From Hordeum vulgare subsp. vulgare (lineage: Eukaryota > Streptophyta > Magnoliopsida > Poales > Poaceae), in NCBI RefSeq assembly GCF_904849725.1, contig NC_058518.1:214780741-214844740 (forward strand): a stretch of 64,000 nucleotides of DNA, in the 5' to 3' direction. The translations under genes and the position numbers were made by a program. The notes beneath the pieces are model-generated. The model ran no database searches. It saw only the letters and a program-made list of their open reading frames with translations, and was not told the origin of the DNA. Positions 34,928 to 46,540 of the stretch are shown piece by piece (positions within the stretch are counted from its first letter, which is position 1; each line of letters starts with the position of its first letter).

Positions 34928-35749
34928 ATGGCGCTGGTGAGGAGATACTCTGTGGCCGAGAAGGGGAAGGCTTCCAGTGAAGGTCACGCTGCCCCACCTA
35001 CCAAGAGGGACCGAGGGCGCCCTCGGAAGTACGTGACGGCCCTGATAGAGGCCCCCGACGGGCGCGACGGTGGTTCTGCCCGCCCAGGAATCACCATCAG
35101 CGCTGATGAAGGAGCGTCGATTGGCGCGGGCGCCCGAAGGGGCTGAGGTGGGAGGTCGGTGATGGCCACCTGGCCGCCACGCCCGCGGATTCACTCGGGT
35201 GACACAGCAGTGGAGTTCATGACGTGGGAGGAGAGGCTGGAAGCTGCATGGTTCCAGCTTCCGAACTTCTTCGCGAAGGTAATGCCTTCCGGCGGGCCCC
35301 CGGGCCACTCGTTGCAGGCCGACGGCTGCTACGGCGGGGCGTCCTAGGTGGAAGTCTAGGTCAACCCCCGTGGCTACATGTACCTGAACCGTGGGTGGCA
35401 TGCGTTCGCCCACGCTCGGGGCCTGAAGGGGAGACGCTACCTCCACTTCAAGTACAACGGGGAGGCGACACTCTTTGTCAAGATCTTCGAGGATGAGGGC
35501 GAGCACGTGGGTTGCTGCCCGGAGGACGCCGGCCGCGGCGATCCCGTAGATGAGCCCGTCTCCAACGGCGGGCGCTGCACCTGCCGCAGTAGTGACACCC
35601 CCTCCGGAAGGAGCCCGAGCTACAGCAGCGACAACAGCTATGACCAGCCGCCTAGCCACCGTGCTCGAGCCTCGGGGAGGAGCCCCCAAGTGCAGCGCTG
35701 CCCGTCTGATCCTGAGGCGCCTGTGAAGGACGAGGAGGACATGGACTGA
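34928..35749 (+). pseudogene. Antisense ORF of RLG-B: AT-hook plus B3-like DNA-binding protein
   Basis: A single + frame of 273 codons, opposite to the retroelement genes and located between integrase and the 3' LTR. Residues 28-36 contain RGRPRK, an AT-hook core. From about residue 105 to 190 the sequence has the B3-domain pattern: FQLPNFFAKVMPSGGP, then VEV...NPRGYMYLNRGW, HAFAHARGLKGRRYLHFKY, and NGEATLFVKIFEDEGEHVG with CCPE. The C-terminus is Ser/Pro/acidic. Stops are 35144 (TGA), 35345 (TAG) and 35357 (TAG). B3 domains are plant transcription-factor DNA-binding folds. The location suggests a captured plant gene that became standing cargo. The start is the ATG before ALVRRYSVAEKGK. Confidence 0.7.
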
Positions 35750-36739
35750 GCGTCGGTATGCGGGTGTCGGACATCTGCGGTGGCAGCCCTCCTCCGGGAT
35801 CTCCATCGCTAGCTGTCTCCTCCTTGCTTTTGATACTGCGTTCATGAAAACAAGGATTGGCCCTTCGGGCATGTAATGGATTTGGGCAGCTGCCCCTTTT
35901 GTTAGTACTGTTGCTTCTTGGTCGGTTTGGACACTTAGGTTTGTATGTCTGGAGTGGACCTCTTTGTTGTGACGCATGACTATGGCGCTCGAGGGGCTTG
36001 TTGATCGGTTGGTTTCTCCTCATCGCGGGTGAAGTGGGTCGATGCTCTATGTTAGGAGGCCGCAGTCCCGCACATTTCCTTGCCGCCTTGCGGCGCGACC
36101 CGTTACCAAGGTTGTTCCTCACGAGGCAAGGCCCTGGCACCAAAGTGCGAAGTGGCTTTGTGACCCGTAAGGCTCCTGAGGCGCGATGCTTAGGAGCCCC
36201 CTTAGACATTCAAGTGGCTCTATGTCGATAGGTCCAACTCCTGCACATTTCCCTGCCGGGAGGCAAGGCCCGTCAAGGTCATCCCTCACGGGAGAAGGCC
36301 CTCGCACCCGGGTACCACGTGACTTTGTGACCGGTAAGGCTCCTGAGCCGCTATGCTCAGGATCGCCCTTCGACATCCAAGATGCCCTCATGGATTCTTC
36401 TTTCTTCGTTTGAAGGGTCAGGTATCTAGCGATCCTAGGTGTGCATTCAAGAAGCTGTGCGTCAGCAGGTCCCCGTCCCACACATTTCCCTACCGTCGGG
36501 AGGCGCGACCCATTAGCAAGGTCGTTCCACATGGGGCAAGGCCCTCGCACCAGGGGGGCAAGTGGCTTTGTTACCGGTAAGTGGCTTTGTTACTAGTAAG
36601 TGCCGACACATTCCTGAGTACCACGCGAGGGACCAGGCGCCAAGGCCTTGCCGAGGTGCAGGCACCGTGCCCTAGCCCCCGCTCGCGGGATACGAGCGGG
36701 TGTGGACAGGCGAATGCTCGATTCAGAGCAAGAGAGCAT
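35750..36739. repeat. RLG-B spacer with diverged tandem units
   Basis: 35750-36040 is plain non-coding sequence. 36050-36620 holds three units anchored by 'gcacatttcc(t)tgccg' at about 36070, 36241 and 36482, each followed by 'aaggcgcgacccgtta'/'ctcacg...ggcaaggccct' and 'aagtggctttgt(g/t)acc'. Unit length is about 170-240 bp. 36591-36739 is unremarkable. Confidence 0.75.
36735..36739. other. RLG-C target-site duplication (left)
   Basis: agcat; the right copy at 46011-46015 is agcgt, one mismatch. Confidence 0.75.
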
Positions 36740-38113
36740 TGATGCATCTCCGTCATATCTACTTTTCCAAACACTTTTGCCCTTGTTTTAGACTCCAATT
36801 TGCATGATTTGAATGCAACTAACCCGGACTAACGTTGTTTCAAGCAGAATTGGCATGGTGTTGTTTTTGCGCAGAAATAGAAGTTCTCGGAATTACCTGG
36901 AAATTTACGAGGATTTTTTGTGGAATATATAAAAAACACTGGCGCAAGAATCAACCAGAGAAGTGGAGCATGGAGCCCAAAAGCCCACCAGGCGCGGCCC
37001 CCCTGGCTGCGCCTAGCAGGCTTGTGGGGCCCACGGAGCTCCACCGCCTCCAATTCCAGCTCTATTTAGTCCCTTCCGTCCGGAAAAAAATTAAGGAGCA
37101 AACTCATCGCATTTTATGATACAGAGGCGCCGCCACCTCCAGTTCTTCCTCTGGAGGGCAGATCTGGAGTCTGTTCTAGGCTCTGGAGAGGGGAGATCGT
37201 CGCCATCGTCATCACCAACCCTCCTTCATCGCCAATTCCATGATGCTCTTCACCATTCGTGAGTAATCTCATCGTAGGCTTGCTGGATGGTGATGGGTTG
37301 GATGTGGTCTATCATGTAATCGAGCTAGTTTTGACGGGGATTGATACCGAGTATCCACTATGTTCTGAGATTGATGTTGCTACTATTTTTCCATGCTTAA
37401 TGCTTGTCGCTAGGGCACGAGTGACATGATTTTAGATCTGAACCTATTATGTTGACGCCAATATATGTGTTTTCTTGATCCTATCTTGCAAGTTGTAGTC
37501 ACCTACTATGTGTTATGACCAGGCAACCCCGGAGTGACAATAGTCGGAACCACTCCCGGAGATGACCATAGTATGAGGAGTTCATGTATTCACCAAGTGT
37601 TAATGCGTTGGTCCGGTTCTCTATTAAAAGGAGAATTTGAATATCCCGTAGTTTCCATTAGGAATCCGCTGCCACGGGAGGGATGGACAATAGATGTCAT
37701 GCAAGTTTTTTCCCTAAGCACGTATGACTATATACAGAATACATGCCTACATTACATTGACGAAGTGGAGCTAGTTACATATCTCTCCGTGTTATAGCTG
37801 TTGCATGATGAATAACATCCGGCATAATCATCCATCACCGATCCAATGCCTACTGCTGTCAGTGCTGCTAATGTTACTCTGTCACTACTGCTGTCATTGC
37901 TAATACTATTACTGTTGCAACTGTTGCTATCACACTACCTTGCTACTGATACTTTGCTGCAGATACTAAGTCTTTCAGGTGTGGTTGAATTGACAACTCA
38001 ACTGCTAATACTTGAGAATATTCTTTGGCTTCCCCTTGTGTCGAATCAACAAATTTGGGTTGAATACTCTACCCTCGAAAACTGTTGCGATCCCCTATAC
38101 ATGTGGGTTATCA
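36740..38113 (+). repeat. RLG-C 5' LTR
   Basis: Starts tgatgcatctccgtc and ends gtgggttatca. Compared with the 3' LTR it has an extra ~66-bp stretch at about 37130-37195 and lacks part of a 'ctgctgtcactgc' microsatellite near 37860. Confidence 0.92.
36990..37013. repeat. GC-rich palindrome in RLG-C 5' LTR
   Basis: aggcgcggcc ... ggctgcgcct, a 10-bp-arm inverted repeat with one mismatch; perfect in the 3' LTR. Confidence 0.75.
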
Positions 38114-38124
38114 AGACCTTTTTC

Positions 38125-38142
38125 TGGCGCCGTTGCCGGGGA
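38125..38142 (+). other. RLG-C primer-binding site (tRNA-Asp type)
   Basis: tggcgccgttgccgggga, complementary over 18 bases to the 3' end of plant tRNA-Asp as I recall it; 11 bases after the LTR. Confidence 0.85.
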
Positions 38143-38192
38143 GGCATAGCTCTATTCTTTGAGTCACTTGGGATTTACGTCTGCTGATCACT

Positions 38193-40370
38193 ATGACGAA
38201 TCCGAAAGATCCAAGAACTAAAGTCTTGCCCTCAACTACGAGGACAGGTAAGGAACTGCCATCTAGCACTTGATTCACCTTCAGTTATGAGTAAGTTTGC
38301 GACACCACCTCCTGCTAGAAATTTTGTTATGTCGCTTGTGCTTGATGATGCTACTTCTGCTATCCATGATGCTTGTGATGATGCTATGCTTGATACTGCT
38401 TTGCCACTAGGTGCATTCTTTGATGCACAATTTGCTAGAGTTGCTGCTAGATGTGATGATACTTCTGAAATTGCAGAGATTGTTGAAGTAGAACCTGCTA
38501 TTTTTCCTGTTAGAATTACCTCTCCTAGATATGAATTGCCTGATATGCCTGAGGGTTATTTTGTGGAGGGAGAGATTGCTGAGGACTTTCTTGCTTGTAA
38601 GGATAGCTAGGATGTTGAGAAGTTACGGAGTAAGTGGAAAGAAAAATCTTTGAACGCTAGGATGAAATATGACCCGAAGTTTGCTACTTCGTCTATCTTT
38701 GTGACCGATAAGGATTATGAATTCTCTCTCAACCCTGAGTTAATCACTTTGGTCAAATCTGATCCTTTTCACGGTTATAAGTCTGAAAGGGTTGTAGCCC
38801 ATCTTACCAAACTGCACGATATAGCCACCCTATTCACTAGTGAGGAAAAGATCCGACACTACTATATCCTTAAGCTGTTTCCTTTCTCGCTAAAGGATGA
38901 TTCTAAGACTTGGTTCACTTCTCTTGCTCCTGGTTGTGTGCGTAGCCCCCAGGGTATGATCTACTACTTCTCTGAAAAATATTTCCCTGCCCATAAGAAG
39001 CAAGCTGCCTTGTAGGAAATATACAAGTTTGCGCAAGTTGAAGAAGAGAGTCTCCCACAAGCTTGGGGGAGGCTTGTCCAACTGCTGAATGCTTTGCCTG
39101 ATCACCCTCTTGAGAAGAATGAAATACTTCATATCTTCTATAATGGACTATACGATGCTTCTAAGGACCACCTAGATAGTTGTGCCAGTTGTGTTTTTAG
39201 GGAACGAGCTGCAGAACAAGCTGAGATCCTATTGAATAATACCTTGTGCAATGAGAATGCTTGGACTATTCCCGAACCACCTCCGAAGCCAACTCATAAG
39301 AAAAGAGGTATCCTATTCCTCAGTCCTGAAGATATGCAAGAAGCTAAGAAATCTATGAAAGAGAAAGGCATTAAATCTGAAGATGTCAGAAATCTACCAC
39401 CTATCGAAGAGATCCATGGTCTTGATAACCCAATACAGGTAGTAGAGGTAAATTCTCTCCGTAGATTCAATGAGAGTGATATTCCTTTTGATAAGCCTGC
39501 TAGCTTATGCCTGGATGAATTTGATAACTTTGTTGCCAAACAACAGAGTTTCAATGATTATGTTAGCAGACAATTGGAACACAATGCTCGCATGCTTAGT
39601 CATTTAAGTGCTTGTGTGGACAGAAATGTCAATGATCTTAAGCTCTTGAGTAAACATGCCTCTATGGTTACTACTCAAGTAGAACAAGTACTTAAGGCTC
39701 AAAATGACTTGCTCAATGAGTTGAATGACAATACTGTCAGAGTCGTCACTAGAACCTTTGTATCCCGAGGGTCATCCTAAGGGAATTGAACAAGATTCTC
39801 AAGGAGTTAGCACTAATGCACCTAGTTATCCTAGGAAGAAGAAGAAAGATGTTAGGAACTTGCATGCTAGCAACCCTGTTGCTGTTACACCTGAGAATCC
39901 AAACGATGTCTCTGTTTCTGATGCTGAAACACAATCTGGTGATGAACATGAGCCTAATGATAATATCAATAGTGGTGTTCATGATGATGCTCAACCTAGC
40001 AATGATAAGGATGTGGAGATTGAACTAGTTGATCTTGATAACCCACAACCTAAGAATAGCAGATACGATAAGAACGACTTCACTTCTAGAAAGCATGGTA
40101 AAGAAAGGGAACCATGGGTTTAGAAACCCATGCCCTTTCGTCCCAAACCATCCAAGAAAAAGGATGAAGAGCATTTTTAGCGATTCATTGAAATGATTAG
40201 ACCTGTCTTTCTGCAAATGCATTTGACAGATATGCTCAAAATGTCTCCGTATGCTAAGTACATGAAAGATATTGTGACTAGTAAGAGGAGGATACCTGAG
40301 GTTGAGATTTACACCATGCTCGCTAATTATACCTTCAAGGGGGAACTTGTCAGAAACTAGCTGATCCCGG
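38193..40370 (+). pseudogene. RLG-C gag, decayed
   Basis: Likely start MTNPKDPRTKVLPS at 38193, with a frame change before 38287. From 38287 to 39780 a single frame has stops at 38608 (TAG) and 39013 (TAG). Gag features: DPFHGYKSERVVAHLTKLH, IRHYYILKLFPFSLKDDSKTW, MIYYFSEKYFP and QAWGRLVQLLNALPDHPL, the standard Athila-type gag core, then a helical region of about residue 400 on (VSRQLEHNARMLSHL). A frameshift near 39760 moves to a K/D-rich tail (39760-40123) followed by PYAKYMKDIVTSKRR. No CCHC knuckle is visible. Confidence 0.85.
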
Positions 40371-40371
40371 A

Positions 40372-40842
40372 GTGCCCACTATACCTTGCTCCATTAAAGG
40401 CAACTACGTTAGAACTGCTTTATGCGACGTTGGAGCTGATGTTAGTGTTATGCCTCTCTCTCTTTATCATAGGCTTGAACTGGATAAGTTGACACCCACT
40501 GAAATCTCTCTGCAAATGGCCGACAAATCAACTGCTTTCCCTATTGGCATTTGCGAGGAAGTTACTGTTGTGGTTGCTAACGTTACTTTCTTAACGAACT
40601 TTGTTATCTTGGATATTCCCAAGGATGATGCCATGGCGGTCATCCTTGGAAGACCCTTTTTAAACACTGCAGGGGCTGTTATTGATTGCAACAAAGGCAA
40701 TGTCACTTTCCATGTCAATGGTAATGAGCATACGATGCACTTTCGAAGAAACAATATCGAGTACATTGCACCAATGCTTTTGAAAAAACTTCATCGATTC
40801 TTATTAGGAGCTTTGAATGCCCTATACCTACTGTTAAGATGA
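40372..40842 (+). pseudogene. RLG-C aspartic protease
   Basis: VPTIPCSIKGNYVRTALCDVGADVSVMP has the active-site motif as CDVGADV (DxGA), followed by VILGRPFLNTAGAVIDC, the second conserved protease block. Followed by HMHF-like end. It is out of frame with the gag tail by one base. Intact over about 155 residues but without pol downstream. Confidence 0.85.
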
Positions 40843-41676
40843 AGTATGACTTGCTTGTTGGGGATATGCACATCCCCATTGAGGTAACCTAGTGACTATT
40901 CGAAAATTCTCCGTTCCTTTTTGTGCGATTCGAAAAAGTTTGTCAAGGAGACTTGATTAACCTCATTGATAGATTTCTTTTGATGACCATGGGATGGATG
41001 AATCGAGGAGTCACAACCCTCTGTTCCAAGATTTCACCTTCGGTTGCTTAGAAGAAAAATGATAGGTTTAGCTTTAGTTTTCCCTGTTTTCTGCATTTTG
41101 CGTCCCGTAGAAAAGTGTCCCAAAAATAAAAGTTCTCCGAATGCTGTGAAAATCAGGTATGATTTTTTCTGGAATTTTTGAAAAATTCTAAGACGAAGAG
41201 CTAGTCAGGGGGATGCACCAGTGGGCCACAAGCCCTGGAGGCGCGGGCACCCCCCTGGCCGTGCCTACGAGGCTTGTGGGCCCACATGTCCCCTCTCCAC
41301 TTATTCTAGCTCCCACCTGCTTCTCCTACCTCCAGAAAAAATCGTTTCACAGCTCAAACCCATGTTCTTGCTCTTCTTGTTGTGATTTCTGATCTCCTTG
41401 TGCAAAGCCCCATTTACCAAACTATTTTGGGGAAATTGCTCCTTGGTATGTGACTCCTCCATTGGTCCAATTAATTTTTGCTCTAGTGCCTTATGCGTCG
41501 CATATTTTTTCTGCCTTGGTGACCCCGTTCTTGAGCTTTGCATGCTAATTTTAGCTGGTCCCAAGTAGTTTGGATGCGTGATATTGCCTCTAGGCACTTG
41601 TCGGAGTAGGTGCTACGAGTTTCGTTGAGCCTTGTTCAATTTTCCTTTGAGTCACTGAAAATTTGAGAAAAGGAAG
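40843..41676 (+). other. RLG-C interior non-coding region with LTR-like segment
   Basis: 41060-41340 follows the same order of landmarks as the LTR (37-bp 'tttttctggaatttt', a 'ggcgcggg...ggccgtgcct' palindrome at 41239-41266, 'gaggcttgtgggcccac', 'cttattctagctccc', 'ctccagaaaaaa') but is diverged. It lies 335 bp upstream of the second ORF. The rest has no gene. Confidence 0.6.
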
Positions 41677-42700
41677 ATGTTCAGGAGAGACTATCATGGT
41701 GGTTCCTCAAGCAAGAAGGGTCCCCGACTCGCGATTTGGGAGACCGATCTTTACCAACCGAGGAACGCACAAGTACAACCATGTGAATGGCCTTCTGATG
41801 AATGCATGATTTACACAGGTTTCAAAGATAAGTTTAATACACTTGTTCACAACGTCGGGCTCGAAGAATTCATCTCCGATAAATGTGAACTGTATACTAC
41901 TCTCACTGCCTCTTTTGTTCGTAGATTCAAATTTTCAGCTGGCCGTGACACATCTGTACTGTTTGATCTCCATGACAAATCGTATACCATGGATTGAGAG
42001 GATTTCAATAGAATTTGCAAGATACCTATTTGGGGTAGTATCAATGATCCTCCTAAATCTTTGGTTAGAGATTTTTTCTCTAGTATAACTCTCGGAGACA
42101 CTAGAGATATTACGAAGCTACCATCGAGAGCATTCATTTTCCTGCCTTGCATTACTTTGCCCTCTTCATAGGTAGATGCATTAACGGCAAGATTGAGCAT
42201 TGTCACCTCTGCGCACCTGACCTTAGTATTCTTAAGAGCGCAGTAACGGGTGATAGAAGTTTCAACATGGGAGCTATAATAGCAAGGAGGCTGAATAATA
42301 TTGCTAATGAAGGGGATTTATTTGGTGGGATCTATGCCACTCGCATAGCAAATTTTCTTGGAGTATCCATCCGCGAAGGAGATCCCCTGCTCCATACATC
42401 TTTCCTTGATCGCGCCTCTTTGACACGCTATCAGTTTCTTGAGAGGTATAATGAATCCCTCCTATACCGGTTAATATTTAACCGACAGCGTGTTTTCCAT
42501 ATTACCCTTCCCGTTCCTGCCTTCTTTGACTTTCAGGTAAAATGAAGATATTACATAACCAGAGGAGAGGCGGAGGAGTATGAGAGGGAGGCAAAGGCTG
42601 CTCGCCTCCGTGAGGCAGCTATTCAGGCGGTAGCTGCAACGCTCCCGTAGAACCCCCATTATGATTGTGGGTATCGCCCGGACCATCCTTGGGAGTAGAC
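41677..42700 (+). pseudogene. RLG-C second ORF, Athila ORF-like protein
   Basis: Starts MFRRDYHGGSSSKKG. The first frame runs 41677-41997 to a TGA and continues DFNRICKIPIWGSI. After a frameshift near 42140 it resumes at 42147 (MHYFALFIGRCINGK, ATRIANFLGVSIREGDPLL) to 42545, then a Glu/Ala-rich helix (EAEEYEREAKAARLREAAI). The pattern resembles the Arabidopsis retrotransposon ORF-1 (ATHILA, PF03078) family. Its role is unknown; in Athila relatives this sort of ORF is separate from pol. Confidence 0.6.
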
Positions 42701-44634
42701 CAACTTAGGCCAAAATCCTAAGCTTGGGGGAGTACGTGTTTCTCACCGACTTTATATTCTTGATTATGCTTTCACTTTGTTAGTCGGTGTTCACACCGTG
42801 CCACTGTATCATCCATGCTAGTTTATTTCTTTTCTCGCTTTCTTCTCGTGTGTTTGTCTAGTTTGAGAAAACCCAAAAAGATTTCCCGTTCTTCTTTTGC
42901 TTGTTGGGAGCTTTCCCGTGTAAATAGTTTTCTTTTTCTTTGGGTCAAGGTAGAAGACCATGGTTACAATGTTTAGTGGCTCTCACATGCATATCTGTTT
43001 ATCTCTCAAAGAGCCATATTACTTTGTCTTCTCCTTTGTGTTTGCTTGCAGATTCCAGCGTAGTCCAATGCACGAGCACTCTTATTATTGTTCACATCAT
43101 TCGGTCGTGCAAGTGAAAGGCAATAATGACGATATATGATGAAGTGGCTAAGCCTGGAAAGGCTGGTATGAACTCAATCTATTTTGTTTTTGTAAATATG
43201 ACTAGCTCATCGTTCCTGATTCAGCTTTGTTGTGAGAGAAAAATGTTTGCAATGACAACTTAGAGATCATAGTTTCTGATGCCATGCTTAATTAGCTAGG
43301 AGCTTATAATGGTTTGTCTTGGATGCGAACATGAATCTCGATATGATTATGATGTAGTATGATAGGATGGTATCCTCCTTTGAATGATTCAATTATCTTG
43401 ACTTCGGGCATGTTTACGCATGTAGTTGAAACAAAATCAACATAGCCTCTATGATATTCCTGTTCATGGTGATTTATGTCCTACTAATGCTTGCACTCAA
43501 TGTTGGTTAATCTCAAAGCATTTTGATGACTGTTGTCGCTCTCTAGTTGGTAGCTTCCCAGTCTTTTGCTAGCCTTCACTTGTACTAAGCGGGAATACTA
43601 CTTGTGCATCCAATTCCATAAACCCAATGTTGTTCCATGTGAGTCCACCATACCTACCTATATGCGGTATGTACCTGCCATTCCAAGTAAATTTGCATCT
43701 GCCACTCTCTAAACCTTCAAGAAATAATCTGTTTTGCATGCCCGAACCGCTCATGTGGTGACAAGGGGCGATTAGTATCTTCCATGCTAGGCGTGTTATC
43801 CTCGATATGTGTTTATTCACTATCATTCACGAGAAAGGGGCCGGTAATTGGAATGCCCAGTTCCATGCTCAAATCAAAAAGATAATTGGCCGCCTGGATT
43901 GTTGTTGGTATGGACGGCACCCGAGTAGTCGGCTAGTCGTGGAGTGTGATTTATCGATGGTGGGGGAGTCAAAACTTTACTTTTCTGTTTGGGAACCGCC
44001 TATAGTATGTGTAGCATGGAAGATGGTGAAAAATGTTGGTCATTTCGTTGACAATGAAAGCATGCCACCCAAAATTATTATCTCTGTTTTAAAAGCTTGA
44101 GCTCTGGCACCTCTGCAAATCAATGCTTTCCTCTACGAAGGGCCAATCTATTTATGTTTCTGTTGAGTCATCCTCTTCTTACAAAAAGCACCAATTAGAG
44201 AGCACCTCTGTCATTTTTATGCTTTGCTTTTAGTTGATATTGAGTATGACTGTGACTTCTTTGCCATGAATTACAATGTTTAGTCAGCCCCTGGTCTTTG
44301 AAGGTGATTTGGGTTTATGTTTTGCGATCTCAGAAAGAGCTAGAGAGATATCATCTGTTCACACTGCTTCATGATTGTTTTGATTGAAGTGTTGACGTTT
44401 GAAACTTATTATTCTTGCTCGCTAGTTGATTATGCCATTGATATGAGTTTACCATGAGACCTAGATGTCATTTCCTTATGTGGTTAGCTTGTGATCTTGC
44501 TGAAATTCTGAATATGAGTTACACATAGTTGCAACAACAAGATCAAACATAGTTCGTAAAAGTTTTTCTTTTCTCTCTTTCAGTTTGTCAACTGGATTGC
44601 TTGAGGACAAGCAAGGCTTTAAGCTTGGAGGAGT
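42701..44634 (+). other. RLG-C 3' non-coding region and polypurine tract
   Basis: Begins 'aagcttgggggagtacgtg' (42720) and ends 'aagcttggaggagt' (44621-44634), the PPT beside the 3' LTR. The repeated 'aagcttggxggag' phrase at both ends may be a duplicated PPT. No convincing ORF between. Confidence 0.6.
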
Positions 44635-46010
44635 TGATACGTCTCCGTCGTATTTAGTTTTCCAAACTCTTTTGCCCATTTTTTGGACTCTAATTTGCAT
44701 GATTTGAAAAGAACTAACCCGGACTAACGTTGTTTTCAGCAGAATTGCCATGGTGTTGTTTTTGCGCAGAAATAGAAGTTCTCGGAATGACGTGGAAATT
44801 TACGAGGATTTTTGGTGGAATATATAAAAAATACTGGCGCAAGAATCAACCGGAGAAGTGGAGCGTGGAGCCCACAAGCCCACCAGGCGCGGCCCCCTGG
44901 CCGCGCCTAGCAGGGTTGTGGGGCCCACGGAGCTCCACCGCCTCCAATCCCAGATCTATTTAGTACCTTCCGTCCGGAAAAAAATAAAGGAGAAGAGTTC
45001 ATCGCATTTTACGATACGGAGGCGGCGCCATCGTCATCACCAACCTTCCTTCATCGCCAATTCCGTGATGCTCTTCACCGTTCATGAGTAATCTCATTGT
45101 AGGCTTGCTGGACGGTGATGGGTTGGATGGGATCTATCATGTAATCGAGTTAGTTTTGACGGGAATTGATCCCTAGTATCCACTATGTTCTGAGATTGAT
45201 GTTGCTACTACTTTTTCATGCTTAATGCTTGTCGCTAGGGCCCGAGTGTCATGATTTCAGATCTAAACCTATTATGTTGTTGCCAATATATGTGTGTTCT
45301 TGATCCTATCTTGCAAGTTGTAGTCACCTAGTATGTGTTATGACCCGGCAACCCCGTAGTGATAATATCCGGAACCACTTCCGGAGATGACCATTGTATG
45401 AGGAGTTCATGTATTCACCAAGTGTTAATGCGTTGGTCCGGTTCTCTATTAAAAGGAGAATCTTAATATCCCGTAGTTTCCATTAGGACCCCGCTGCCAC
45501 GGGAGGGATGGACAATAGATGTCATGCAAGTTCTTTTCCCTAAGCACGTATGATTATATACGGAATACATGCCTACATTACATTGACGAACTGGAGCTAG
45601 TTACATTTCTCTCCGTGATGTAACTATTGCATGATGAATACCATCCGGCATAATTATCCATCACCGATCCAAAGCCTACGAGTTTTTCGTACTAGTCCTT
45701 GCTATGTTACTTTGCTGCTACTGCTGTCACTGCCGTTAGTTTGCCGCTACTGCTGTCACTGCTGCTACTGTTACTCTGTCACTACTGATGTTACTGCTGC
45801 TACTATTTCCGTTGCTACTGTTGCTATCACACTACCTTGCTACTGATACTTTGCTGCAGATACTAAGTCTTTCAGGTGTGGTTGAATTGACAACTCAACT
45901 GCTAATACTTGAGAATATTCTTTGGCTTCCCCTTGTGTCGAGTCAACAAATTTGGGTTGAATACTCTACCCTCGAAAACTGTTGCGGTCCCCTATACTTG
46001 TGGGTTATCA
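44635..46010 (+). repeat. RLG-C 3' LTR
   Basis: 1376 bp, tgatacgtctccgtc to gtgggttatca. Contains a perfect 10-bp-arm palindrome at 44885-44908 (aggcgcggcc, ccct, ggccgcgcct), and 'atctatttagtacc' as a weak TATA at about 44953. Confidence 0.92.
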
Positions 46011-46540
46011 AGCGTGCTATGAAGAATGGCAAAGAAAAAAGTTTTCGCAAAGGCTTTATTTGGAAAGGTCCCGAGTTTTGATTTCATGAATATTAGCAAA
46101 TCCAAGCCAGAAAAAGCAAATGCAAGCCACGTCCGGCACCTAATCCATTCTCCGCCTCCAACTCCCCCAACGCTGAGCATAGGGCTTCCACTAGGCGTGG
46201 GGTGGACCCCTTTCACATCCTCGGGGGGCCCTAGGCGTATACAGCCTCGGCTCGTTATTACGCGAGAGTGTCATGGTGGGGGTGTATCTGGGAGGTCGCG
46301 AGAACGCTTGGCCTCGCGAGTGTCCCAACCCCCGAGGCATTAGGCGCCTGATTCTGGAAGTCATTGGTGGAATGTGTTGATTTCCTCCATCTTATCTACT
46401 AGCCGTGGTGTGGACCCATTCCGCCTATACAGCCTCGGCTCGTTATTACATGAGAGTGTCACAGGATGAAGTAGGTTCCGGAAGAATTGTAGGACGATGT
46501 CGGGTCGATGCAGAGGCGATGCAGAGGCGGTGCAGAGTCG
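46011..46540. other. RLG-B spacer beside RLG-C
   Basis: Begins with the RLG-C TSD. Carries inverted copies of the A/B family spacer repeat (aggcattaggcgcc... complement, 'tatacagcctcggctcgtta' at 46238 and 46426). No gene. Confidence 0.75.

Larger units (their letters stand above)
36740..46010 (+). mobile_element. RLG-C: Athila-like non-autonomous Gypsy LTR retrotransposon
   Basis: 9271 bp, LTRs 1374 and 1376 bp, TSD agcat/agcgt, PBS of tRNA-Asp type. Interior: gag (38193-40370), protease (40372-40842), an LTR-like segment (about 41060-41340), a second ORF (41677-42700) and a 1.9-kb non-coding 3' region. No RT, RNase H or integrase is seen, so mobilisation in trans is assumed. LTR style (tgatacgtctcc start, ggcgcgg...ccgcgcc palindrome) is that of abundant Triticeae Gypsy families; I do not fix a family name. 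Confidence 0.9.

Noticed and set aside
34928..35749. B3-like ORF as an active host transcription-factor gene
   Set aside because: It has three stops and lies inside a retroelement between tandem repeats and LTR, so it is element cargo in decay.
34268..35977. 569-aa minus-strand ORF spanning the RLG-B 3' LTR and the B3-like region
   Set aside because: It runs across the LTR boundary and has no domain; the plus frame in the same interval has the B3 and AT-hook motifs.
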